Shown here piece after piece: positions 32,501 through 40,896 of a stretch of DNA of 64,000 nt. The notes below the pieces were generated by a model, which did no database searches, was not told the DNA's origin, and was given only the letters and a program-made list of their open reading frames with translations. This DNA is from JAUVRX01 sp049664225. GTDB taxonomy: Bacteria > Acidobacteriota > Thermoanaerobaculia > Multivoradales > JAHEKO01. The DNA lies in NCBI GenBank assembly GCA_049664225.1, contig JBATEX010000077.1:1-64000 (forward strand), in the 5' to 3' direction. The translations under genes and the position numbers were made by a program. Within the stretch, counting starts at the first letter, position 1; each line of letters opens with the position of its first letter.

Positions 32501-35500
32501 TGCGGTATCTGGCCGGATATCGGTCACAGGCCGGCCAGAAGGCGCGGGATTGACTGTGCGAGACACAGCCTTTCTGTGGCTTGCTTCTGGCCGAGGCATG
32601 GTCCTGCTCGGCGGTCCCTCGTCCCGGACCCGCAGGGTGCGATGCTCGACCTCGACCTCGGCTCCCGGATGACCGCTGGCCCAGTCCAGCCATTGCTGCC
32701 ATCTCTCGGGTTCGACACATCGATAGTCGTAGCCCAACTCTTCGAGCTTCGGCCGCTCGCCTCCCGGGGCCGGCACCCATCGCAGCAGCACCATGCTGAT
32801 CTGGGATCCGAAGCCGGCGGCCAGACGAAGGGCATACCGCACCGGATAACTGCCGCCTCGGGAAAGGTTGAGCTCTCCCAGCTCCGGGTCGATCTCCTTG
32901 AAATTCGCCACCGCGGGTACCAGGCCGGTCTCCAATGACTTGATGGCCAGTACATCCTCGATCCCCACTCCCATCGGGTGCCCTGTGTACCCCTTGGTGT
33001 TGGCAATCACGATCTTGTCCGCCGCCTCACCAAAAACACTGCGCAGAGCGAAGATCTCGGCCTGTGCACTGCCACCTCTGGCAGGGGTGTAGGTCTCGTG
33101 CGAGATAAAAGCGGTTTCCTCAGCGATCTGGAAACGATCGATGCCCCATTTCTCCTCGGCATCGGAGATCAGCCGCTGCATCATCTCGGTGATATGCGTC
33201 ACGTCGAGACGGGTACCGTGGAAGGCGCTGTTGGCTGTGACGGTGGCCAGGACTTCGCAGATGGGCTGAATGCCTCTTTCGTGCGCCGCCTCTTCACTTT
33301 CCACAACGATCGCCGCCGCACCCATTCCGACCAACATGCCGTGTCGCCGCCGATCGAATGGGATGGCCGCATCCTCGACCTGCGCATCGGTGGCTGCCGC
33401 ACCGGTGGCCAGGAACCCGGCTCCGATCCAGCCCATCAGATCATCGCTGGTCACATCGTCAGCCGAGACGATGAGGACGCGACGACAGCGGCCGGCGCGA
33501 ATCCAGTCCGCAGCCAGTCCGATCGCCTGTGTGCCGCTAGCGCAGGCCGAGTTGATCTGGGTGTTCGGCCCCCTGGCGCCGATGAACTCGGCCATCTGGG
33601 AGTGACCCATCGACAGGAGTCTGAAGAGGAACCGTCGATCGAAGGTGTAGGCGGTGGCTTCGACCTCCTCGCGTGCTTCTTCCAGGCGCCGATCCACCTC
33701 GTTCAGGGCCTCTTCGCTGACCGATTCGGTCGAGCTCAAGTGACTTCTCAGATCCTGCAGCTCGTCGAGGCGCCGTTGCGCGGCTTGCGCTGTGTAGAAG
33801 CGGTCGGACTCTCGGGCGAAGTAGTTGACGCCTGGAAAGGCGGACGCGAAGATGACACCGGTTTCGTCGCGCACCTCGTCGGCCAGGCCCCACTGCTCGG
33901 GCAGCTTGCTTCCTTTGGTCGTAGTCTTGTAACGCCTGACGAGCGGCAGTCCAGCATCGCGGAGCGCATCCAGCCCAGAGCCGATGGCCAGCTCGGTGAC
34001 GATGTCCAGGGCTTCCAGACGGTCGCTCGGAAAACCAAACTCGTCCACCAGATCCAGGTCACCACGCCGGGCCGCCAGCTTGATCACCTCATCGACGCCT
34101 TCAATGGTCTCGAACCTCGGACCACCGTTCTCGCTCTTCACCAGCCGCGTGATGTTCTTCTCTACCATCTTCTGACGCAGCTCGCCCGGCACGTCGCCGA
34201 TGAACTGCTGGCCATCGAAGAGACGGCCGAGATTCGAGTCGTCGAAAACCCTGGCCGTTCCCGGCAGCCCGATCGCCGCCCCGGTGACCACCACCGGTCG
34301 CTCCGTCGAAGAAGCACCGCCCCGGCGACCAACCACCTCGAGGCCTCTCTCGAGAAAGCCAGCGAACAACTGTCCCAACTCGTGGTAGGTACCGCTATCG
34401 AGGCGCGCAACCTCGAAGGCCCCTGGCCCTGGCGACGCTGTGGCCGCGACGGCGCCAGAATCGGCCGGCGGCACCACGACTCGCTCTTCAGGGGGTCGCA
34501 GAACGATGGGCTCCTCGACCACAGGTGGCGTTCCGACGCCGAGCCCCGCAGCATAGAGGCCGCACAGGGCCTGATTGAAGGAGGCCACGTCGCCCAATCG
34601 GGGGTGATTCGTGGACAGGGAGAAAGTGTCGTCGTGATCCTGAAAGACACTCCGGACCATTCCCTGCAGGGCCCGTTTCGGGCCACACTCGACGAACACC
34701 CTGGTACCGGCTCTGTAGAGAGACTCCAAGCCCTTGACGAACTGCACCGGCTCGGCTACTTGCCTGCCGAGGATCTCGATCATCTCGGGCTCCACACCAG
34801 GCCCCATCGGGTAGAAGTCTCCGCTGACGTTGGCGACAGTGGGAATCTCCGGTGGCTGCAATCCCATTCGCCCCAGCACCTGTCGCACCGCATCGCTCGA
34901 TGGAGCTACGATCTGGGTATGGAACGCATGGCTCACTGGCAGGCGTTGAGCCTGGTAACCGGCCTCCTGTAGGGCCTCGATCGCTCGCTCGACGGCCTTG
35001 CTGGCACCGCCAATCACCGCTTCGCTGTAGCTATTGATATTAGCTACCACGACGTAGCCGTCGATCGTGGATAGAAGGCGCTCGATCTCCTCCAGAGGGG
35101 CAAAGACAGCGGCCATCCAGCCGTTGTCGTCCGTCGAGATCCGACTCATCTCCCGTCCGCGAGCGCTGACAGCTTCCAAAGCGTGAGCGAAGCTGATCGC
35201 ACCGGCCGCCACCAGCGCACCGTACTCGCCGAGGCTGTGCCCCATCACCATGTCCGGCATCACGCCGTAGGATCCCAAGAGGCGCTGCAGGGCGATGTCC
35301 GTCGTCAGGACCGCCGGCTGGGTGATTGCCGTCTGCCGGAGCGCGTCGTTGGCGGCCTCTTGCTCCAGGGGACCCTTGGGATCGACAAACAGATAGTCGG
35401 TCAGGGGCCGGCCCAGCAATGGCCTCATGACCTCGTCCGCCTCGCGGAAGGTCTCGGCCACGACAGGCTCATCGGAGGCCAGCTGCCGCAGCATGTTGAG

Positions 35501-37324
35501 GTACTGCGACCCCTGCCCCGTGAAGAGCATGGCGACTTTGGAAGGCTTGCCAGCTCCGAGGAAGATGCCGCGGCCCCGCAGCGCCTTCCAGGTCTCCGGC
35601 TTCCCCGATTGCAGGGTCGAGAGCGCCCTGCCAGCCTTCTTGATCAGCTCGGCTCCATCGCCATAGTCGATAGCCAGCCGCGCCGGGGCCCGCAGGTCGG
35701 CTTCCGCCGGCGTCTGTATTTCGGGGACTTCCCCTGACTCGGCCTTGGCAAGCACCTCCCGCAGTTTGGCTTCCAGATCGGTGGCGGAATCTCCACCCAG
35801 AACCAAAGCTCCTCGAAGCGGCAACTTCTCGCTCCTTCGGTCAGTCGCAGATCGGAGCTCTCGCGCGACCGCAATCGCAGGCGCTTCGCGGTCGAGGGCC
35901 TGCCCCGGTATGTACTCCTCCAGCACGGCGTGGAAGTTGGTCCCGCCAAAACCGAAGGCGCTCACGCCCGCCCGCCTCACCTGTCCTTCGCCAGCCTCCC
36001 AGGGCCGCAACTCCGTGTTGACGAAGAATGGGCAACGACTGAAGTCGATGTTGGGATTCGGGCGCTCGAATCCGAGACTCGGAGGAAGCACCCGGTCTCG
36101 CAAGGCATAGACCGTTTTGAGAATTCCCGCCGCGCCTGCTGCACCCTTGAGGTGGCCGATGTTGGATTTGACCGAACCGAGGGGAAGCGAGCCGGGTGCG
36201 AACCCGAAGGGAACGAAAGCCTCGGTCAGACACTGCACCTCCACGACGTCTCCGACCCGGGTCGAGGTGCCGTGCCCTTCGATCAGAGTGGCCTGGTCTG
36301 GAACGAGTCCAGCCCGATTCCAGGCCCGCTCGACAGCCAGGCGCTGACCGACCGGATTGGGAGCCGTGATCCCCTTGCCCCGACCATCGCTCGAGCCGCC
36401 CAATCCGCGGATCACGGCGTAGATCTGGTCACCATCGCGCTCGGCATCTCGCAAGCGTTTGAGCAAGAAGATGGCCGCCCCCTCACCCATGACGAAGCCA
36501 TCCGCCCCGTCGGCGAAGGGCCGGGTCCCGGTGGCCGAAAGAGCGCCGATCTTGCAGAACTTCGTGTACGTGGCGGCGCTCATGTTGGCATCGATACCGC
36601 CCGTCAGCACGGCGTCGTAGTCCTCTTCCTCGAGTCCTTCGATGGCGGCGTGAATGGCCGCCATGGCGGAGGCGCAGGCCGCGTCGACCACGTAGTTCGG
36701 TCCATGGAAGTCGAAGAGGTTGGCGACGCGGCCAGCGATGATATTGGCCAGCTCGCCGGGCATGGTGTCTTCCGTGATCCGCGGGTAGAGCCCGTCTACC
36801 TGGGTACTGAACTCGTCACGCACCCTGGCTCGGACCTCCTCGGGCAGCTCAGCAAAGCTCGGAGCTCGCTCCAGCTCCCGGGCAATCTCGGGATAGGAGA
36901 TGCGGGTGGCTGTCTCGTAGTGGAGGTCGCCGCCCATGGCGTTACCCAGGATCACGGCTACGCGCTCACGGTCCAGGGGGCGTTCCGGATACCCGTAGTC
37001 CGCCAAAGCCTGGCGAGCTCCGAGGAGAGCCCACTTCTGAGTGCGATCCATCGCCTCGCCTACCTTGGGAGGGATCGGTAGGTTCCATTTCAAGGGCTCC
37101 CAGGCCCACTCCTTCACCCAGCCCCCGATCTTCGAGTAGGTCTTGGCCGGCGCTTTCGGATCGGGGTCCCAGAACAGGTCCGGATCCCAGCGCTCCCTGG
37201 GAACCTCACTGATGCTGTAGCGACCCTGCTTGACGTTCTCCCAGAAGGTCGGCGCGTCCGGCGCGTCCGGCAGCACGGCCCCGACTCCCACGATGGCGAT
37301 TGCCCGATGTCTGCTGTTCGTCAT
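29504..37324 (-). CDS. Iterative-type polyketide/fatty acid synthase, KS-AT-KS-ACP-KR-DH
   Basis: A 2606-residue multienzyme. KS1 (about 5-450) has Cys217 in DAACASAM and keeps EGHGTST and SNIGHLKGAAG. AT (about 590-900) has Ser697 in GHSLGEYGA. KS2 (about 1020-1545) is divergent but has Cys1261 in INSACASGTQ and two His blocks (SHETYTPARGG, GYTGHPMG). One ACP (about 1640-1715) has Thr1676 in DLGIDTVKQAE, where Ser is usual. KR (about 1795-2290) has an SDR core and Tyr2207. A C-terminal DH double hotdog has His2344 in DDHRIDGTAVLPG. No enoyl reductase or thioesterase is seen. The domain style recalls PUFA-synthase (Pfa) and enediyne-type iterative systems. The ATG at 37324 has a GGAAAG site; ACAD lies upstream and PPTase downstream. 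Confidence 0.95.
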   Translation of the reverse strand: MTNSRHRAIAIVGVGAVLPDAPDAPTFWENVKQGRYSISEVPRERWDPDLFWDPDPKAPAKTYSKIGGWVKEWAWEPLKWNLPIPPKVGEAMDRTQKWALLGARQALADYGYPERPLDRERVAVILGNAMGGDLHYETATRISYPEIARELERAPSFAELPEEVRARVRDEFSTQVDGLYPRITEDTMPGELANIIAGRVANLFDFHGPNYVVDAACASAMAAIHAAIEGLEEEDYDAVLTGGIDANMSAATYTKFCKIGALSATGTRPFADGADGFVMGEGAAIFLLKRLRDAERDGDQIYAVIRGLGGSSDGRGKGITAPNPVGQRLAVERAWNRAGLVPDQATLIEGHGTSTRVGDVVEVQCLTEAFVPFGFAPGSLPLGSVKSNIGHLKGAAGAAGILKTVYALRDRVLPPSLGFERPNPNIDFSRCPFFVNTELRPWEAGEGQVRRAGVSAFGFGGTNFHAVLEEYIPGQALDREAPAIAVARELRSATDRRSEKLPLRGALVLGGDSATDLEAKLREVLAKAESGEVPEIQTPAEADLRAPARLAIDYGDGAELIKKAGRALSTLQSGKPETWKALRGRGIFLGAGKPSKVAMLFTGQGSQYLNMLRQLASDEPVVAETFREADEVMRPLLGRPLTDYLFVDPKGPLEQEAANDALRQTAITQPAVLTTDIALQRLLGSYGVMPDMVMGHSLGEYGALVAAGAISFAHALEAVSARGREMSRISTDDNGWMAAVFAPLEEIERLLSTIDGYVVVANINSYSEAVIGGASKAVERAIEALQEAGYQAQRLPVSHAFHTQIVAPSSDAVRQVLGRMGLQPPEIPTVANVSGDFYPMGPGVEPEMIEILGRQVAEPVQFVKGLESLYRAGTRVFVECGPKRALQGMVRSVFQDHDDTFSLSTNHPRLGDVASFNQALCGLYAAGLGVGTPPVVEEPIVLRPPEERVVVPPADSGAVAATASPGPGAFEVARLDSGTYHELGQLFAGFLERGLEVVGRRGGASSTERPVVVTGAAIGLPGTARVFDDSNLGRLFDGQQFIGDVPGELRQKMVEKNITRLVKSENGGPRFETIEGVDEVIKLAARRGDLDLVDEFGFPSDRLEALDIVTELAIGSGLDALRDAGLPLVRRYKTTTKGSKLPEQWGLADEVRDETGVIFASAFPGVNYFARESDRFYTAQAAQRRLDELQDLRSHLSSTESVSEEALNEVDRRLEEAREEVEATAYTFDRRFLFRLLSMGHSQMAEFIGARGPNTQINSACASGTQAIGLAADWIRAGRCRRVLIVSADDVTSDDLMGWIGAGFLATGAAATDAQVEDAAIPFDRRRHGMLVGMGAAAIVVESEEAAHERGIQPICEVLATVTANSAFHGTRLDVTHITEMMQRLISDAEEKWGIDRFQIAEETAFISHETYTPARGGSAQAEIFALRSVFGEAADKIVIANTKGYTGHPMGVGIEDVLAIKSLETGLVPAVANFKEIDPELGELNLSRGGSYPVRYALRLAAGFGSQISMVLLRWVPAPGGERPKLEELGYDYRCVEPERWQQWLDWASGHPGAEVEVEHRTLRVRDEGPPSRTMPRPEASHRKAVSRTVNPAPSGRPVTDIRPDTARVQASAEVSPATVVSPPKDASETPSARQAGGLDPIQKRVLEIVAETTGYPEEMLDLDLDMEADLGIDTVKQAEMFAAIREEWSIPRDDTLQLRDYPTLARAIQFVYERRPDLGEHALIVDAETPAEEASVEESQPAASGTAGIPDTGEAQESLPVTRSLTRPIVGSEEAASKVPRRVPAAMLLAGLDLCKKTGVKLQKGSRVVVMADRGGIGKALAQRLERLGVEVLFLEAETDGEQLTSRLATWQKEGDIQGVYWLPALDATGEISDLTAEEWQQAVTRSVKLLFWTAKELYDSLAHSGSFFISATRLGGRHGYDEAGAWAPLGGGVAGLTKALKRERPTAVIKVVDFEPSRATAAPADRLIEETLRDPGSVEVGYCGAARSGVGLVDAPLGSSVERAELDSATVFVVTGAAGSIVSAIVADLAASSKGVFHLLDLAPEPNPADEDLQQFRSDPEALRMELFERMKAEGKRATPAKVERELSVLERARAALTALESVEAAGGQARYHCVDLLDGEAVDRVIAEVRERHGRIDVLIHAAGLEISHALSDKSGEEFDLVFDVKSQGWFHLLKSASDMPVGATVAFSSIAGRFGNAGQTDYSAANDLLCKLTSNLRTSRPETRGVAIDWTAWSGIGMASRGSIPKMMELAGIGMLAPEAGVPIVRRELEAGTRGEVVVAEDLGVLLEDSEPEGGLDAETIRSRQRGPMISGFEARQTPRGLVAVGNIVPTEQPFLDDHRIDGTAVLPGVMGIEAFAEASRLLAPNRQVIAVEEVVFLSPFKFYRDEARSLEIEAFLGLESEEVVASCRLVGRRKLAKQSEEKETVHFVGRVRLGGQVPPTSPVEVPAPAPSEGLLSEDIYRLYFHGPAYRVIDLAWREGSAVIGRLAEGLPPNHLPDERPVLMAPRLIELCFQTAGLWEIGQTGRLGLPWRVESVSTHRSAEAAQGRVMAVVQPRSDGSFDAKVVDQKGHLLVNLTGYRTAETPVAVGEGVLARLRSALG

Positions 37325-37422
37325 TTCGCGTTCTTTCCGTCCGTCAGGACCCGACCTCGACCAGGTTCCGGCGATTCACCGAACCCCGACAGTACCCTGC
37401 ATGTAAGAGGGTCCCCTGGACC

Positions 37423-39090
37423 TCACCCCTGCTGGCGATCGTAAATGAAATCGGCGGCCAGGTTCATATCTTCTATCAAACCCTGTTGAGCCTGGTGAAT
37501 TCGAGCTACGTTCATCTCCCTTTCGAGGGCTCCCACGCCATCCGGGATTTCAACTCCACCGGCTCCAATGACCAACTGCAGCCCCTGAGAGGCCACCCTC
37601 TGCGCGGCCTGTCTTGCACAGATGCGGCCGAGGACGGCGAGACTCTCTCCGGCAATGCGCCGGTCCGCTTTCGAGTCGAGGGAGCCCTGTGCCGAATCAG
37701 CCGCCCTGCCAACGAGTCCGGCAGCTCCTTCGGCGTAGGCGATCAACTCTCCGAGGCGAAACAGGATGTGCTGGTTCCTCGTCAAACGCGCGACCCGCGA
37801 CCGCTCCATGACCTCTGCCAGCGCATGAAAAGTCAGGGCCACGACGTCCGCACCCAACTGAGGGTTCTGCCCGTGCAAAGTCTCGAAGACGCGGGCCCGA
37901 TCGTGGAAATGCCCTCCCCGGGTCTTGAGGTGGAGCTGCCATGAATCTCGCGCGATGGTCATCTCCAAGATTTCGGAAGTACCCTCGTAAATCGTCGTGA
38001 TTCGCACGTCGCGTCGAATCTTCTCCACCATGTACTCGCGGGTGTAGCCATAGCCTCCCAGGGCCTGGATACTGGCTTCCGCCGCCTTCAAGCCCGCTTC
38101 GCTCGAAAGGTACTTGGCAATGGCTCCTTCGGTGTTGAGCGACCCTTCTCCACTGTCGATGCGCCGTGCCGTGTCTTCGATGTAGGCACGGCCGGCCTCC
38201 AGCCATGCCACATTGGGGACAATGAGCTTGTGCGTGAAGCCCTGCTTCTCGGACAGGGGGCCACCACCCTGGACTCTCTCGATGGAGTATGGAATCGCTC
38301 GATCTAGAGCTGCCCAGCCCCCACCCAACCCAAAGGCGGCTACCATCAACCGGGTGTAACCGAACACGGCCTGCGCCTGAAGGAGTCCTTGCCCCTCCTG
38401 GCCGCCGACGAGTCGATCGGCACCGACCACCACGTCGGTGAAGCCGACTGCCGCCGTGTTGCTGGCGCGGATTCCGTGCTTGTCCTCCGGCTGGCCGGGG
38501 CTCAAGCCCTCAGCACCAGCTTCAACGATGAACCAGCTCGGGCCGTCAGGAGCTGTAGCGAGCACTGTGTAGACATCCGCGTAGCCACCGTTGCTGATCC
38601 ACTGCTTGCTGCCATTGATCCGATAGCCGATGACTCTTCCGTCTTCGTCCATTCTCTCGGCTGTCGACTTCAGAGCACCCAGATCGCTACCCGCTTCAGG
38701 CTCGGTGGCGCAATAGGCGAAAAGCAACCCCTCCTCGGCGATCCGTCCCAGCCAGTGCTGCTTCTGTTCTTCGGTACCGCCGAATCGAATCGGATCGCTG
38801 CCGAGAAACGTCGCCAACACCCCGGTAGCTACCCCCAGGTCCACCCGAGCGAGTGCTTCGCAGATCCGGTAGACGTCGAACGCCCCGCCGCCCATGCCGC
38901 CGTACTCTTCGTCGATGAAGAGCAACTGGATGCCCAAGCCCGATCCACAGAGCTCGCGAACCAGATCCACCGGGAAGACGTCTCTCTCATCCAGATCGAG
39001 GAGCACATCGTCCGGCAGCTTTTCCGTCGCGAAGTCGCGGAAGGCCTCCAAACTGAGTTCGAGAGTTTCTCTGTCGAGTCCGGAGGTCAT
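37423..39090 (-). CDS. Acyl-CoA dehydrogenase family protein
   Basis: 555 residues from ATG at 39090 (GGGAG ribosome site). Standard ACAD blocks: FAD/substrate region FAYCATEPEAGSDLGALKS, WISNGGYADVYTV, helical C-terminal domain with QALGGYGYTREYMVEKI, and the catalytic Glu in TTIYEGTSEILEM. A further 150 or so residues of helix follow the usual end, as in VLCAD-like and long bacterial ACADs. It would introduce (or, with a partner, remove) an alpha-beta double bond in an acyl thioester. It lies 98 bases upstream of the synthase on the same strand and may supply or tailor its acyl chain. An electron-transfer flavoprotein partner is not in the window. Confidence 0.92.
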   Translation of the reverse strand: MTSGLDRETLELSLEAFRDFATEKLPDDVLLDLDERDVFPVDLVRELCGSGLGIQLLFIDEEYGGMGGGAFDVYRICEALARVDLGVATGVLATFLGSDPIRFGGTEEQKQHWLGRIAEEGLLFAYCATEPEAGSDLGALKSTAERMDEDGRVIGYRINGSKQWISNGGYADVYTVLATAPDGPSWFIVEAGAEGLSPGQPEDKHGIRASNTAAVGFTDVVVGADRLVGGQEGQGLLQAQAVFGYTRLMVAAFGLGGGWAALDRAIPYSIERVQGGGPLSEKQGFTHKLIVPNVAWLEAGRAYIEDTARRIDSGEGSLNTEGAIAKYLSSEAGLKAAEASIQALGGYGYTREYMVEKIRRDVRITTIYEGTSEILEMTIARDSWQLHLKTRGGHFHDRARVFETLHGQNPQLGADVVALTFHALAEVMERSRVARLTRNQHILFRLGELIAYAEGAAGLVGRAADSAQGSLDSKADRRIAGESLAVLGRICARQAAQRVASQGLQLVIGAGGVEIPDGVGALEREMNVARIHQAQQGLIEDMNLAADFIYDRQQG

Positions 39091-39268
39091 AGCGGTATCT
39101 CCCAGATGATCGTCCAACGGAACGGCACCAGCGGGTCAGCAGTCTAAGAGCAAGCTCGGTCCAGCACCATACCCGAAAGAGGGGCCACACGACCATCCCT
39201 GCGGGTGGGTCGAGTCTGTGGGACGGACGGCAGGCCTCGATCGAGCGCCCGGTGATCAAAACCACCGA

Positions 39269-39297
39269 TTGATCCTCGATGGCGTAACACCTATCCT
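39269..39297 (+). promoter_or_regulatory. Candidate promoter of the cysteine synthase operon
   Basis: TTGATC (39269-39274), a 17-base spacer, then TATCCT (39292-39297), a fair sigma-70 match 47 bases before the ATG at 39344. It lies in the divergent gap between the ACAD and cysteine synthase genes. No operator-like palindrome is obvious beside it. Confidence 0.4.
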
Positions 39298-39343
39298 TAG
39301 GGAGCCTCGTCGAGACTACGCCTGGAGGGCACATCGACCGACC

Positions 39344-40249
39344 ATGACCAGCAACGACAATCTCCTCGACACCATCGGCAACACCCCTCTGATTCGACTG
39401 CAACGCTCGAGCCCCAATCCGTCGGTCCAGATCTGGGCCAAGCTGGAGCTCAGCAACCCCAGCGGCTCGCTGAAGGACCGTATCGCACTACACATGATCG
39501 AAGAGGCCGAGCGTCGCGGGGAGCTGCGGCCGGGAATGACGATCATCGAGGCCACCAGCGGCAATACCGGAATCGCCCTGGGGATGGTGGCAGCGGTCAA
39601 AGGCTACGAGTTACGACTTTTCATGTTGGAAAACAAGACACTCGAGAGACGAAAGATGCTGCGCTACTGGGGTGCAGACCTGGTATTGACCAGCAAGGAA
39701 GATCCGGACAGCCACATCTGGGGAGCGCAAGCCTTGATCGCGGAAGACCCGGAGAGCTACTTCTACATCAACCAGAACGAGAACCCCGACAACGTTGTCG
39801 CTCATAGCCAAGGCACGTCGGCGGAGATCGCCAGCCAACTCGAAGGCAATGTCGATGCCTTCGTAGCGGGCTTCGGAACAGGCGGCACCCTGATGGGCGC
39901 AGCACGGTACTTCCAGGACCAGGGGATCGGGGCCCGGATCGTGGCTGTGGAGCCCGGCGGTGAGCCCCGGGCCAAGATCGACGGGCTCAAACACAGCTCC
40001 GAGACCTACCAGCCGCCGATCTACGACCGCGACCTCCTCGACACAACGGTCGAAGTGCCCGAGGATGCCGCCTACGACACGACCCTGCAGATCGCCAGAA
40101 AGGAAGGCGTCATCGCGGGTCTGAGCTCCGGGGCCTGCCTCTGGGCCGCCCAGCAGCTTGCCACCGAGATGGACTCAGGCAATATCGTGGTTCTTTTTGG
40201 AGACCGAGGGGAGCGCTACTTCAGCACCCGCCTTTTCGATTTCGACTAA
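39344..40249 (+). CDS. Cysteine synthase family, PLP-dependent
   Basis: 301 residues from ATG at 39344; GGAGGG lies upstream but slightly far, and the family N-terminus NLLDTIGNTPLIRL follows directly. The PLP lysine is Lys44 in NPSGSLKDR, the substrate loop is EATSGNTGIAL, and the phosphate-binding GFGTGGTLMGAARYF and C-terminal AGLSSGACLWAA are present. It would replace the O-acyl or O-phospho group of a serine derivative with sulfide. It looks nearer the CysM or O-phosphoserine-type branch than CysK, but the exact substrate is unclear. It heads a run with the HD hydrolase and the amidase. Confidence 0.92.
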   Translation: MTSNDNLLDTIGNTPLIRLQRSSPNPSVQIWAKLELSNPSGSLKDRIALHMIEEAERRGELRPGMTIIEATSGNTGIALGMVAAVKGYELRLFMLENKTLERRKMLRYWGADLVLTSKEDPDSHIWGAQALIAEDPESYFYINQNENPDNVVAHSQGTSAEIASQLEGNVDAFVAGFGTGGTLMGAARYFQDQGIGARIVAVEPGGEPRAKIDGLKHSSETYQPPIYDRDLLDTTVEVPEDAAYDTTLQIARKEGVIAGLSSGACLWAAQQLATEMDSGNIVVLFGDRGERYFSTRLFDFD

Positions 40250-40290
40250 CACCGACGCAGCTGTTGCACGTTCCACCCGAGGAGCGAAAG

Positions 40291-40896
40291 ATGTCCGACT
40301 CCATCGTGCCGATGACCCCTCGCTTCGCAGAGGCGTTTGTCTTTGCGGAGCGGCTACATTGCGCCCAGAAGCGCAAAAAGACCCAAGTACCCACCATCAG
40401 CCATCTGATGGCGGTTACCGCCCTCGTCTTCGAGAATGGCGGCGGTGAGGACGAGGCCATGGCTGCACTGCTCCACGACGCGGCCGAGGACTGCGGCGGC
40501 CGTCCCGTATTGGAGGAGATCCGTCGACGGTTCGGCGATTCGGTAGCTTCGATCGTCGAGGGCTGCAGCGACACCTTGGAGTCTCCGAAGCCTCGCTGGC
40601 AGCCACGCAAGCAGCGCTATCTGGAGCATCTGGAGACCGCACCCGAGTCCACGCTTCTGGTCTCACTCGCCGACAAAGTCCACAACGTGCGCTCGCTGGC
40701 TTTCGAGCACCGGCGCGTCGGCGATCGCCTATGGCAGCGCTTCACTGCCAGCCAGGAAGAGACGATCTGGTACTACCAGAGCCTGCTGGAGATCTTCCGC
40801 CGCCGATGTCCCGATCAGCACAGGCCCTTGGTGAACGAGCTGTCCAAGGCGCTCAGGGACCTGAAGGCCCTGATACGCCGTGGGGGCGACAAGTGA
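40291..40896 (+). CDS. HD-domain hydrolase, SpoT/Mesh1-like
   Basis: 201 residues from ATG at 40291 (ribosome site GAGGAG). The chain has the HD signature of the (p)ppGpp-hydrolase branch: AFVFAERLHCAQKRKKTQ with a downstream His in ISHLMAVTALV, then ALLHDAAEDCGG, and LLVSLADKVHNVRSLAFEH supplying the last Asp. No synthetase, TGS or ACT domain is attached, so it resembles small alarmone hydrolases (Mesh1-like). Degradation of (p)ppGpp or another 3'-pyrophosphorylated nucleotide is inferred. Its TGA overlaps the GTG of the following amidase gene, so translation is coupled. Confidence 0.85.
   Translation: MSDSIVPMTPRFAEAFVFAERLHCAQKRKKTQVPTISHLMAVTALVFENGGGEDEAMAALLHDAAEDCGGRPVLEEIRRRFGDSVASIVEGCSDTLESPKPRWQPRKQRYLEHLETAPESTLLVSLADKVHNVRSLAFEHRRVGDRLWQRFTASQEETIWYYQSLLEIFRRRCPDQHRPLVNELSKALRDLKALIRRGGDK

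Noticed and set aside
32978..34972. 664-codon plus-strand open frame
   Set aside because: It lies wholly antisense to the second ketosynthase and AT of the synthase, has no ribosome site, and its translation resembles no protein. Long antisense frames are expected in high-GC coding DNA.
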